Origin: Flavobacterium flevense
GTDB taxonomy: Bacteria; Bacteroidota; Bacteroidia; Flavobacteriales; Flavobacteriaceae
Direction of reading: 5' to 3'
Assembly: GCF_900142775.1 (NCBI RefSeq)
Contig: NZ_FRCC01000005.1
Location: forward strand, 246,131 to 310,130
Length of the DNA stretch: 64,000 bases
Shown here: piece after piece, positions 16,431 through 24,621 of the stretch
Position numbering within the stretch: position 1 is the stretch's first letter
Layout of the letters: each line of letters begins with the position of its first letter
Notes under the pieces: model-generated
The model's database searches: none
Told to the model about the DNA's origin: nothing
Seen by the model: only the letters and a program-made list of their open reading frames with translations
Position numbers and translations under genes: made by a program

Positions 16431-16556
16431 GGAAGCTCCGTCAAGTTTTCAACTTTGCGGCTGTGAGTCTAGGTTTGTAACCGATAACAGTTATAACTAT
16501 ACAGCTGTCAGAGACAGCTTCACACTTCCTCAAAGTCACAGACTTTGCGGAGCTGT
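16431..16556. repeat. Palindrome-bounded noncoding element
   Basis: AGCTCCG at 16434-16440 is the inverse of CGGAGCT at 16548-16554. Inside is a perfect hairpin (AGCTGTC, AGA loop, GACAGCT, 16503-16519) and a direct repeat ACTTTGCGG at 16452-16460 and 16542-16550. This nested structure is typical of small non-autonomous intergenic repeats. Confidence 0.55.
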
Positions 16557-16585
16557 AAAAGAAATAAATGAACTATTAACCCAAT

Positions 16586-16615
16586 AAAAAAAGCCCCAAA
16601 ATTTGGAGCTTTTTT
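16586..16615 (-). terminator. Terminator of carB
   Basis: Stem AAAAAAGC-C-CCAAA pairs with TTTGG-A-GCTTTTTT, with one mismatch and a very short loop. On the minus strand it lies 19 bp after the carB stop. Confidence 0.75.
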
Positions 16616-16634
16616 GTATCAATAATTCAAGTTA

Positions 16635-19487
16635 TTATTTACTCAAATACATTTTTCTTCTGGAGTACAATTCGTAGAATTGGTCGTCTTTTAAGTCATC
16701 AATAAACAAGATGCTTTCTCCTGTTGATTTCATTTCAGGTCCTAAAGCTTTGTTTACATTCGGGAACTTACTGAAAGAGAATACCGGTTGTTTGATTGCG
16801 TATCCGTTTAATTTTGGATTAAAATCAAAGTCAGTTACTTTATTGTGTCCTAACATTACTTTAGTAGCGTAGTTTACATAAGGCTCTCCGTAAGCTTTTG
16901 CGATGAAAGGAACGGTACGGGAAGCTCTTGGATTAGCTTCGATAATGTAAACCGTATCGTCTTTTATAGCAAACTGAATGTTGATTAAACCAACCGTTTT
17001 TAGTCCTAAAGCAATTTTATGTGTATGATCTTTAATTTGTTGCATCACAAACTCTCCTAAGTTAAAAGGAGGCAATGTCGCATTCGAATCTCCTGAGTGC
17101 ACTCCGCAAGGCTCAATGTGCTCCATAATTCCGATGATGTACACATTTTCACCGTCGCAAATGGCGTCAGCTTCCGCTTCAATCGCACCATCAAGATAGT
17201 GGTCTAAAAGCAATTTGTTTCCGGGAATTGTTTTTAGCAGGTTTACTACATGCTCTTCTAATTCCTGCTTGTTGATTACAATTTTCATTCCCTGACCACC
17301 CAATACATAAGAAGGACGAATCAATAATGGGAAATCCAGTTGGTCTGCCAGAGCCGAAGCTTCATCAGCAGTTTCAGCGATTCCGAATTTAGGGAAAGGA
17401 ATTTCTAATTCAGTCAATAAGTCTGAGAAACGTCCTCTGTCTTCTGCTAAATCCAGTGCATCAAAGCTGGTTCCGATGATTTTTACACCGTATTTAGATA
17501 ATTTTTCTGCTAATTTAAGCGCTGTTTGTCCACCTAACTGAACGATTACACCTTCCGGTTTTTCGTGTTGGATGATGTCATAAATATGCTCCCAGAATAC
17601 CGGTTCGAAGTATAATTTATCAGCGGTATCAAAATCTGTAGAAACCGTTTCAGGGTTACAGTTAATCATGATGGTTTCATAACCACATTCTTTAGCTGCG
17701 AGAACTCCGTGAACACAAGAGTAATCAAACTCGATTCCTTGTCCAATTCTGTTTGGTCCGGAACCTAAAACTATGATTTTCTTTTTATCAGTTACAATAC
17801 TTTCATTGTCTACAAAACGGGTTCCGTCAGCTTTTTCAATCTCAGCTTCAAAAGTCGAGTAGTAATAAGGTGTTTTAGCTTTAAATTCAGCTGCACAAGT
17901 ATCAACTAGTTTAAACACACGGTTAACATCCATGCTCATACGCAAAGCGTGAACTTCACTTTCAAGACAACCCATCATGTGTGCAATTTGTCTGTCGGCA
18001 AAACCTTTTTGTTTTGCTTCAAGCAAAAATTCTTTTGGTAAAGTACTTACCGTATATTTAGCAATTTCTTTTTCAAGAATATGTAATTCTTCGTATTGTT
18101 TCAGGAACCACATATCGATTTTAGTGATTTCGTGAATTCTGCTCAATGGGATTCCCATTGCGATAGCATCATAAATTACAAAAACACGATCCCAACTTGC
18201 ATACGTTAGTTTTTCGATAATTTGTTCGTAGTTGGTATATCCTTTTCCGTCAGCACCTAAACCATTACGCTTAATTTCTAAGGATTGTGTGGCTTTGTGT
18301 AACGCTTCCTGGAACGAACGTCCAATACCCATTACCTCACCTACTGATTTCATCTGAAGTCCTAACGTTCTGTCTGATCCTTCAAATTTATCAAAGTTCC
18401 AACGTGGTATTTTAACAATTACATAATCCAAAGTAGGCTCGAATAAAGCCGAAGTAGATTTTGTAATTTGGTTTTTCAATTCATCTAAATTATACCCTAA
18501 AGCTAATTTAGTAGCGATTTTTGCAATTGGATATCCGGTAGCTTTAGAAGCTAATGCAGAAGAACGGGATACACGAGGATTGATTTCGATAGCAACGATA
18601 TCTTCTTTTTCATCCGGTGAAACTGCAAATTGTACGTTACAACCTCCGGCAAAGTTTCCGATACTACGCATCATCAGGATAGCGTAATCACGTAATTTCT
18701 GGAAAGTAGTATCTGATAATGTCATGGCTGGAGCCACAGTGATGGAATCTCCGGTATGAATCCCCATTGGGTCCATATTTTCGATAGAACAGATAATCAC
18801 TACATTATCATTTTTATCTCTTAAAAGTTCTAATTCGTATTCTTTCCATCCCATCAAGGCTTTGTCAATCAAAACTTCGTGAATTGGTGATGCTTCAAGT
18901 CCGGCAGTTAACAATCTGTCAAAATCTTCCGGTTTGTAAACTATAGAAGCTCCTGTTCCTCCAAGAGTAAATGATGGACGGATAACAAGCGGGAAACCAA
19001 ATTCCTGAGCAATTTCTTTTCCTCTTAAATAAGAAGTACATATTTCAGCAGGTGCTGTAGGTACATCTATTTTTTTAAGAAGTGCTTTAAACTGGTCTCT
19101 GTCTTCCGTAATATTAATGGCGTTTACATCAACTCCAATCAATCTTACCCCAAAATCATCCCAAATTCCTTTGTCCTGAGCTTCTAAACACAGGTTAAGA
19201 GCCGTTTGTCCACCCATTGTAGGCAATACAGCATCAATTTGTGGGTGCTCTTTTAGAATTTCTATAATAGATTTGGTTGTTAAAGGCTTCAAATAAATAT
19301 GATCCGCCATAGATGGGTCGGTCATAATTGTAGCAGGGTTTGAATTGATAAGTATAACCTCGATTCCTTCTTCGCGAATAGAACGTGCTGATTGTGATCC
19401 TGCGTAATCAAATTCGCAAGCTTGACCAATAACAATAGGACCTGAACCTATAATTAAAACTGATTTTATTGAAGTGTCTTTTGGCAT
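16635..19487 (-). CDS. carB: Carbamoyl-phosphate synthase large subunit without allosteric domain
   Basis: A 950-residue synthetase that makes carbamoyl phosphate from bicarbonate, ammonia (supplied by CarA) and two ATP, for pyrimidines and arginine. It has both ATP-grasp halves: the first begins IGSGPIVIGQACEFDYAG, the second LGSGPNRIGQGIEFDYS. Both FPLVIRPSFTLGG and FPLLIRPSYVLGG motifs are intact. The usual length is about 1070. This protein ends shortly after the second EMKSTGE motif, so the C-terminal MGS-like domain that binds UMP and ornithine in Escherichia coli is missing. I believe this short form is usual in Flavobacteriaceae. No carA lies in the window. Confidence 0.95.
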   Translation of the reverse strand: MPKDTSIKSVLIIGSGPIVIGQACEFDYAGSQSARSIREEGIEVILINSNPATIMTDPSMADHIYLKPLTTKSIIEILKEHPQIDAVLPTMGGQTALNLCLEAQDKGIWDDFGVRLIGVDVNAINITEDRDQFKALLKKIDVPTAPAEICTSYLRGKEIAQEFGFPLVIRPSFTLGGTGASIVYKPEDFDRLLTAGLEASPIHEVLIDKALMGWKEYELELLRDKNDNVVIICSIENMDPMGIHTGDSITVAPAMTLSDTTFQKLRDYAILMMRSIGNFAGGCNVQFAVSPDEKEDIVAIEINPRVSRSSALASKATGYPIAKIATKLALGYNLDELKNQITKSTSALFEPTLDYVIVKIPRWNFDKFEGSDRTLGLQMKSVGEVMGIGRSFQEALHKATQSLEIKRNGLGADGKGYTNYEQIIEKLTYASWDRVFVIYDAIAMGIPLSRIHEITKIDMWFLKQYEELHILEKEIAKYTVSTLPKEFLLEAKQKGFADRQIAHMMGCLESEVHALRMSMDVNRVFKLVDTCAAEFKAKTPYYYSTFEAEIEKADGTRFVDNESIVTDKKKIIVLGSGPNRIGQGIEFDYSCVHGVLAAKECGYETIMINCNPETVSTDFDTADKLYFEPVFWEHIYDIIQHEKPEGVIVQLGGQTALKLAEKLSKYGVKIIGTSFDALDLAEDRGRFSDLLTELEIPFPKFGIAETADEASALADQLDFPLLIRPSYVLGGQGMKIVINKQELEEHVVNLLKTIPGNKLLLDHYLDGAIEAEADAICDGENVYIIGIMEHIEPCGVHSGDSNATLPPFNLGEFVMQQIKDHTHKIALGLKTVGLINIQFAIKDDTVYIIEANPRASRTVPFIAKAYGEPYVNYATKVMLGHNKVTDFDFNPKLNGYAIKQPVFSFSKFPNVNKALGPEMKSTGESILFIDDLKDDQFYELYSRRKMYLSK

Positions 19488-19602
19488 TATATGAGAATTA
19501 TTGTTTTATGAAGTAATTTTTTCAGTCATTTCTTCCGGTTTAAAAAAGGATGCAACTTACTAATAATCTTAAGTTTGAGCCCCATTTTACCGACAAGATA
19601 TA

Positions 19603-19636
19603 AAAAAAGGCGGTACTAAAAAAAGTAACGCCCTTA
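19603..19636 (-). terminator. Terminator of rpmH
   Basis: On the minus strand GGCGTTACT pairs with AGTACCGCC (one mismatch) around a T loop, followed by seven T. It lies just after the L34 stop. Confidence 0.7.
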
Positions 19637-19654
19637 TTTATGCTTATACAAACA

Positions 19655-19816
19655 TTATTTTTTGTGTCTAGGTTCGCTAGAAACCGTTAATTTATGTCTT
19701 CCTTTAGCTCTTCTACGCGCAAGAACTTTTCTTCCATTAGCAGAAGCCATTCTGTCCATAAATCCGTGTTTATTTCTTCTTTTTCTTTTCGATGGTTGAA
19801 ACGTTCTTTTGCTCAT
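19655..19816 (-). CDS. rpmH: 50S ribosomal protein L34
   Basis: A 53-residue, very basic ribosomal protein. It begins [19 protein letters not shown], continues [20 protein letters not shown] and ends in RHKK, an unmistakable L34 sequence with a short C-terminal extension typical of Bacteroidetes. It stands alone between carB and a divergent membrane protein gene, and is not next to rnpA or dnaA as in many bacteria. A near-consensus promoter lies at 19889-19918 and a terminator at 19603-19636. Confidence 0.97.
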
Positions 19817-19888
19817 TGCTTTGTATCTTTAAAACTTATTTATATGTATCTTTTACTTTTTGAATAATGGTTATTCTAAAACCGAGTG

Positions 19889-19918
19889 CAAATATACAAA
19901 GACTTTTTTTTCTAGCAA
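19889..19918 (-). promoter_or_regulatory. Promoter of rpmH
   Basis: Read on the minus strand, TTG (19916-19918) is followed after exactly 19 nt by TATATTTG (19889-19896), a full Bacteroidetes -33/-7 pair. The start point would be near 19882, about 65 nt before the L34 ATG. Confidence 0.75.
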
Positions 19919-19952
19919 GAAGTTTTATAAAAATATTTTTAAATCCTTTTAC

Positions 19953-19960
19953 TATCTTTG
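19953..19960 (+). promoter_or_regulatory. -7 box of the DUF2892/TPR-like gene
   Basis: TATCTTTG fits TAnnTTTG and ends 23 bp before the ATG at 19984. It argues against the longer open frame starting at 19867. Confidence 0.5.
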
Positions 19961-19983
19961 CAAACACAAATTATATACCCATC

Positions 19984-20499
19984 ATGTTAAACAAGAATAT
20001 CAAACTTATTATCGCCGGACTTATCGTAATTACTAGCATTTGGCAATTTACAGAGAACAATATTGGAAACGGAATCTTCTTATTATTACTTACCGCAATA
20101 CCTGTTTTTCTTTATTACAGAAACGAATTTATACTGTTAGCTTTTTTAAAACTAAGAAAACAAGATTTTGAAGGCGCTCAAAAATGGCTTTCTTACATTA
20201 AAAACCCGGAATCAGCATTAATCAGAAAGCAACAGGGATACTTTAATTACCTACACGGAATTATGCTTTCGCAAACAAATATCAACCAATCTGAAAAATA
20301 TTTCAAGAAAGCTATCGAACTGGGATTGTCTATGGATATGGATTTGGCTGTAGCCAAATTAAATCTTGCCGGAATTGCTTTGTCACGCAGAAGAAAACTG
20401 GAAGCAACTAACTTAATTAGTGAAGTTAAAAAACTGGACAAACAAAACATGCTGAAAGAACAAATCACGATGATGAAAGAACAAATGAAAAAAATCTAA
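19984..20499 (+). CDS. Membrane protein with TPR-like repeat region
   Basis: A 171-residue protein with two N-terminal transmembrane helices (about 6-22 and 28-45, DUF2892-like) and a soluble helical C-terminus containing a TPR-like unit (NQSEKYFKKAIELGLSMDMD, then LAVAKLNLAGIALSRRRKLE). Function is unknown, and TPR domains usually bind proteins. The frame stays open upstream to 19867, but that part overlaps the rpmH promoter region and reads unlike protein. The ATG at 19984 sits just after a -7 box. A strong terminator follows. Confidence 0.75.
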   Translation: MLNKNIKLIIAGLIVITSIWQFTENNIGNGIFLLLLTAIPVFLYYRNEFILLAFLKLRKQDFEGAQKWLSYIKNPESALIRKQQGYFNYLHGIMLSQTNINQSEKYFKKAIELGLSMDMDLAVAKLNLAGIALSRRRKLEATNLISEVKKLDKQNMLKEQITMMKEQMKKI

Positions 20500-20518
20500 T
20501 TTTTTCTAAAATAACAAT

Positions 20519-20563
20519 CCCGAAATTTCGGGACAAATCCCAAATTCCTAGAGTTTGGGATTT
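20519..20563. terminator. Double hairpin terminator between convergent genes
   Basis: CCCGAAATTTCGGG (20519-20532) is followed by AAATCCCAAA pairing with TTTGGGATTT (20535-20563) and a run of T. It serves the TPR-like gene and possibly the convergent hydrolase gene. Confidence 0.75.
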
Positions 20564-20572
20564 TTTTTTATT

Positions 20573-21244
20573 TTATAATTTGGGATTTTCTCCTAAAATA
20601 ATATCCGACAAATGCGTGTTAAACCAACGGTATTTTGTGTAAACCGCAACATGCGTTCCGCCTTTGATTACAATACAATTCTTTATATTCTGAATAGGAA
20701 ATATACGGTCTTTATCACCATGAATATGAATCACACGCTCATTAGCCACTAAACGATCCCAAAGAACTACTTTTTCGACCGCCCATTTCAAATAATAAAT
20801 ATCCCGGACTGATAAAAAAGTATCATACAACTGTATTCGGTGTTTTACTTTTTCTGCCAAAACTAATTTTGCCAGCTTGTTGAGTCTCAAGATCAAACGC
20901 ATGGGAATTAATTTGTGTGCCAAAGTTGACTTAGCAAATTTGATTCGTTTAGGCAATTCTGATCTTGATTTTACGCTCGAAATAATAATCACTTTTCTAA
21001 CTTCCATCAAATCTGCAATTTCCTGAACCAGAATTCCTCCAAAGGAAACTCCAATTAAAACCGGATTTTTTTCGGTAATTTTCAACGCAATCCTTTTAGC
21101 ATAATCCACCAGAGATTCTTGCGGTTTTGGAATTTCCCATTCTAAATAATGAACATTAAAAAGCGTTTCATTCAATTTAATCCTTTCAAAAATTAAAGAA
21201 TTTGCCGCCATACCAGGCATAAAATAAACAGGGATTTTATTCAT
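20573..21244 (-). CDS. Alpha/beta hydrolase
   Basis: A 223-residue alpha/beta-fold hydrolase with no signal peptide. The nucleophile elbow is GVSFGG (S67 by hand count). The acid is probably the second Asp of HGDKDRIFP and the base the His of GGTHVAV near the C-terminus. FMPGMAAN near residue 8 supplies the oxyanion loop. Substrate is unknown. It faces the TPR-like gene across a double terminator and has a 263-bp gap upstream. Confidence 0.8.
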   Translation of the reverse strand: MNKIPVYFMPGMAANSLIFERIKLNETLFNVHYLEWEIPKPQESLVDYAKRIALKITEKNPVLIGVSFGGILVQEIADLMEVRKVIIISSVKSRSELPKRIKFAKSTLAHKLIPMRLILRLNKLAKLVLAEKVKHRIQLYDTFLSVRDIYYLKWAVEKVVLWDRLVANERVIHIHGDKDRIFPIQNIKNCIVIKGGTHVAVYTKYRWFNTHLSDIILGENPKL

Positions 21245-21373
21245 TGAAAAAAGTTCAAAAAATTTATTGGGAATAAGAAAATTAAAATTAAAGTTTTTTA
21301 ACCGCTGTACCTAATTTAAAAAGAAGAAAATAGGCTGCTAATTACACACAAAGCTAAGGAGATGCTAAAATCA

Positions 21374-21404
21374 TTTGATTTTGATTATCAAATACTTACC
21401 TTTG
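21374..21404 (+). promoter_or_regulatory. Promoter of the GNAT-like gene
   Basis: TTTG (21374-21377), a 19-nt spacer and TACCTTTG (21397-21404) make a consensus Bacteroidetes promoter. The 5' leader to the ATG at 21508 would be about 95 nt. Confidence 0.7.
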
Positions 21405-21507
21405 CACTTTAAAAAACTATTGTAACTTTTCTGTACAATATAAAAAAACAAAGCCTTTTTTTATTACTCAATCTTTTTTAATCTGAATTAAAAAACAAGC
21501 AATCGTC

Positions 21508-21810
21508 ATGGAACAAAGTACAACTATCGAAATCAAAGACAACAGCTTTGCAAGACAATTTGAAACTATAATTCCCGAAGGACTCCTAACCGTTGAATAC
21601 TCTTTTCAGGAAAGAAAAATATTTTTAACAAAAATAAACACTCCTGATGAATTTCAGGACGAAATTTTCCTGGACAATCTAATACGCACTATTCTGGACA
21701 ATGCCATCGAACAACGATTAAAAGTAGTACCTACCTACCCCAGAATTGTTCAGTTTTTCAAAAAAAATCCTCAATACAAAGAATTGCTTCCTCCCGGAAT
21801 TCGGATTTAA
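21508..21810 (+). CDS. COG2388-type GNAT-like acetyltransferase
   Basis: A 100-residue protein of the short GNAT-like family COG2388 (YidJ/GTLF3B-like). The recognisable part is the C-terminal KVVPTYPRIVQFFKKNPQYK, matching the family pattern of a basic, Pro-containing strand and helix near the acetyl-CoA site, preceded by LIRTILDNAIEQRL. Substrate is unknown. It has its own consensus promoter about 100 bp upstream. Confidence 0.75.
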   Translation: MEQSTTIEIKDNSFARQFETIIPEGLLTVEYSFQERKIFLTKINTPDEFQDEIFLDNLIRTILDNAIEQRLKVVPTYPRIVQFFKKNPQYKELLPPGIRI

Positions 21811-21935
21811 TTCTATTCTATTTAATTCCAAGCCCTTATATGGTCTTATCTTTAAAATACATTCACTAAGACCAAAAACTTATATGGCTTATATGGTAAA
21901 AAAAATGACCATTTTTAATTTTTATCAAAACAAAA

Positions 21936-21963
21936 AAAGGCATAAGAATCAACTCATGCCTTT
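21936..21963 (-). terminator. Terminator of the ABC-F gene
   Basis: AAAGGCATAAG pairs with CTCATGCCTTT (one mismatch) around a 6-nt loop, with an A run that reads as a T run on the minus strand. It follows the ABC-F stop by about 20 bp. Confidence 0.65.
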
Positions 21964-21983
21964 GTAAAATATATTTAGAAAAA

Positions 21984-23618
21984 TTATTTTTCAATTTCTT
22001 TCATGCTGTCCATTTTCTTATGCGCTAAGAAACCGGAAATATCTTCAAAATGCTCAACAACTCTTTTGTTACCAAATTCGAAAACCTTAGTTGCTAAACC
22101 ATCTAAGAAATCACGGTCGTGAGAAACCAGGATTAAAGTTCCGTCAAAATCGCGCAATGCATCTTTAATAATATCCTTAGTTTTCATATCCAGGTGATTT
22201 GATGGCTCATCCAGAATCAATAAATTCACTGGCTCTAACAATAATTTAATCATTGCTAAACGTGTTTTTTCTCCTCCGGAAAGTACTTTTACCTTTTTAG
22301 TAATATCATCACCCTGAAACATGAATGCTCCTAAAATATTTTTGATTTGGGTACGAATATCGCCAACCGCAATTGCATCAATAGTTTCAAAAATAGTAGC
22401 ATTTTCATCCAGCAAAGACGCCTGATTTTGAGCAAAATATCCTATTTGGGCATTATGTCCAATTTCTACACTTCCGCTATCAATACCTATTTCTTTCATG
22501 ATGGCTTTAATCATTGTTGATTTACCTTCACCATTTTTACCCACAAAAGCTACTTTTTGTCCTCTTTCGATAACAATATTAGCATCTTTAAAAACCACAT
22601 GATCTCCATATGATTTAACCAAATCCTTAACTACAACCGGATATTGGCCTGAACGGGCAGCTGGTGGAAATTTCAATTTTAAAGCTGAATTATCTACTTC
22701 GTCAACCTGAACAATAACCAACTTTTCTAACATTTTCACACGGGACTGAACCGCATCAGTTTTAGAAAAAGTTCCTTTAAAACGATCAATAAAAGCACGA
22801 TTATCAGCAATCATTTTTTGTTGTTCGTCGTATGCTTTTTGCTGGTGAATTCTACGGTCTTTACGCAATTCTAAATAATGAGAATATTTAGCTTTATAAT
22901 CGTAAATTCTTCCCATTGTAACTTCAATAGTACGATTCGTAATATTATCTACAAAAGCCCTGTCATGCGAAATCACCACAACCGCCTTAGCCGAATTAAT
23001 CAAGAAATCCTCAAGCCATTGAATACTTTCAATATCCATGTGGTTTGTAGGCTCATCCAGCAAAATCAAATCAGGTTTACGCAATAATATTTTTGCTAAT
23101 TCGATACGCATTCTCCATCCTCCGGAAAACTCCGAAGTTTGTCTTGAAAAATCTTCACGAACAAAACCTAAACCGATTAATATTTTCTCAACTTCTGCTT
23201 CATAATTAATTTCTTCAATTGCATAAAATTTCTCGCTTAAGTCTGAAACTCTTTCAATCAATTTCATGTACTCATCACTTTCATAATCCGTACGAACAGT
23301 CAGTTGCTCATTAATTTCGTCAATCTCTGACTTCATAGAAAAATACTCAGAAAAAGCCTTAGACGCTTCTTCCATAACAGTTGCTCCATCAGTAGTCAAT
23401 AAATGCTGAGGCAAATATGCCACAACAGCATCTTTAGGAGTCGAAACACTTCCTGTTGACGGTTTGCTGTTTCCTGCAATAATTTTTAACAAAGTAGATT
23501 TTCCTGCACCATTTTTACCCATAAGGGCAATTTTATCATTTTCATTTATAGCAAAAGAAACGTCGCTAAAAAGTGTTGTTCCGCCAAATTGAACGGATAT
23601 GTCGTTAATTGTAATCAT
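21984..23618 (-). CDS. ABC-F family ATPase (translation factor type)
   Basis: A 544-residue protein with two nucleotide-binding domains and no membrane segments. Walker A motifs are GKNGAGKST (34-42) and GKNGEGKST. Signature motifs are FSGGWRMR and LSGGEKTR, and Walker B motifs are LILLDEPTNHMD and LLILDEPSNHLD. The linker between domains (about 245-320) is the P-site tRNA interaction motif region that lets ABC-F proteins enter the ribosomal E site. It may act in translation (EttA/YbiT-like) or ribosome protection, and I cannot place the subfamily. A consensus promoter lies at 23683-23712. Confidence 0.9.
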   Translation of the reverse strand: MITINDISVQFGGTTLFSDVSFAINENDKIALMGKNGAGKSTLLKIIAGNSKPSTGSVSTPKDAVVAYLPQHLLTTDGATVMEEASKAFSEYFSMKSEIDEINEQLTVRTDYESDEYMKLIERVSDLSEKFYAIEEINYEAEVEKILIGLGFVREDFSRQTSEFSGGWRMRIELAKILLRKPDLILLDEPTNHMDIESIQWLEDFLINSAKAVVVISHDRAFVDNITNRTIEVTMGRIYDYKAKYSHYLELRKDRRIHQQKAYDEQQKMIADNRAFIDRFKGTFSKTDAVQSRVKMLEKLVIVQVDEVDNSALKLKFPPAARSGQYPVVVKDLVKSYGDHVVFKDANIVIERGQKVAFVGKNGEGKSTMIKAIMKEIGIDSGSVEIGHNAQIGYFAQNQASLLDENATIFETIDAIAVGDIRTQIKNILGAFMFQGDDITKKVKVLSGGEKTRLAMIKLLLEPVNLLILDEPSNHLDMKTKDIIKDALRDFDGTLILVSHDRDFLDGLATKVFEFGNKRVVEHFEDISGFLAHKKMDSMKEIEK

Positions 23619-23682
23619 TATTTGAAGTTTGAAATTAGAGGGCGGAAGTTAGAAGTTTCTGTCCTCAATAAATTTAAAAGCG

Positions 23683-23712
23683 CAAAGATAGATTAATTGA
23701 AGAATTGAGCAA
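23683..23712 (-). promoter_or_regulatory. Promoter of the ABC-F gene
   Basis: On the minus strand TTG (23710-23712), a 19-nt spacer and TATCTTTG (23683-23690) form a consensus promoter. The roughly 58-nt leader includes degenerate GAAGTTNGAA-type repeats. Confidence 0.75.
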
Positions 23713-23730
23713 TTTTTAATAATGTGATAA

Positions 23731-24537
23731 TTATTCTAAAATCACTTTTAATTCTTTTTTAAAATTAAAATTTTCATTCATACCTAAATGATCCTGATTA
23801 TTTAAAATAAAAACTTTATCCGTTGGCTTCAAAAGCTTTTGTAATCGAATCGAATTATCATAAGAAATAATTTGGTCTTTACTCCCGTGAAAAATATAAA
23901 TTGGAGATTTTACTTTTACAATGTATTCATCAGTTTCAAATTTGAATTTCTTTAAAAAATCTGGAACAAAAGGAACTCTTCTACTTGAAAATTCAATAAA
24001 ATTAAAATAAGGAGCTTGAAGAACTAGCTTTTTAGGATTTTCAATTGACGCCAAATAGGTTGCTAATCCAGTTCCGATAGAATATCCAATTATAATAACT
24101 TTATCTCTATCATACTTTGTTATCAGTTTACTATAAACAAACTTTAAATCTTGATAAATTTGATCTTGTCCTTCTATTTCCCCTTCACTTTTACCAAATC
24201 CTCTATAATCTAAAATAAAAATATCATATCCTAAATCCGTATAATTTGAAGCGATAGATCCCCAAGTATCCAGCGAACCTGCATTTCCGTGAAGATAAAA
24301 CACTAATCCTTTTGGATTTGGTGTTTTGAACAACAATCCATTTAGCTTTACATTATCAAAAGAGGAAATATTCAGCTCTTCAAAATCTTGGTTAAATTCA
24401 AATTTATAATTGACAGGTAATTTATTTGCCATAAAAATCATTTCTCCTTGATTACAATAAACATACCCAATGTAAAGCAAATATATTCCTCCAAAAAGTG
24501 CAAAAAGAGATAAAAATATAAATCGAATTGTTTGCAT
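23731..24537 (-). CDS. Membrane-anchored alpha/beta hydrolase, ABHD13/17-like
   Basis: A 268-residue alpha/beta hydrolase of the serine aminopeptidase-like group. An N-terminal hydrophobic segment (about 5-27) anchors or exports it. The oxyanion motif is YLHGNAGS (81-88), the nucleophile is in GYSIGTG (S153), the acid in FHGSKDQI and the base in NQDHLGM near the C-terminus. Members of this group include bacterial lipases/esterases, and the substrate here is unknown. It is flanked by the ABC-F promoter and the alanine symporter gene. Confidence 0.8.
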   Translation of the reverse strand: MQTIRFIFLSLFALFGGIYLLYIGYVYCNQGEMIFMANKLPVNYKFEFNQDFEELNISSFDNVKLNGLLFKTPNPKGLVFYLHGNAGSLDTWGSIASNYTDLGYDIFILDYRGFGKSEGEIEGQDQIYQDLKFVYSKLITKYDRDKVIIIGYSIGTGLATYLASIENPKKLVLQAPYFNFIEFSSRRVPFVPDFLKKFKFETDEYIVKVKSPIYIFHGSKDQIISYDNSIRLQKLLKPTDKVFILNNQDHLGMNENFNFKKELKVILE

Positions 24538-24621
24538 AATTATTTATTTTATAAATCTTCGTCTATTTTGGCAATATTATAAGTCAGTAATCATAAATTT
24601 TAAATCTTACTGTTTGAACTA

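Larger units (their letters stand above)
16255..16634. other. Gene-free stretch made of dispersed-repeat-like DNA
   Basis: This 380-bp gap holds no convincing gene. Segment 16343-16383 resembles an interspersed element seen in Bacteroidetes intergenic DNA (its complement begins TTGTCATGCTGACGAAGGAA). Segment 16431-16556 is bounded by AGCTCCG and CGGAGCT with an inner hairpin. The carB terminator follows at 16586-16615. Base composition is visibly richer in G and C than in neighbouring gaps. Confidence 0.6.

Noticed and set aside
16635..19487. Frameshift truncating CarB
   Set aside because: The stop is followed by a clear terminator, and I found no continuation of MGS-like sequence in any frame after 16635. 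The short form appears natural.
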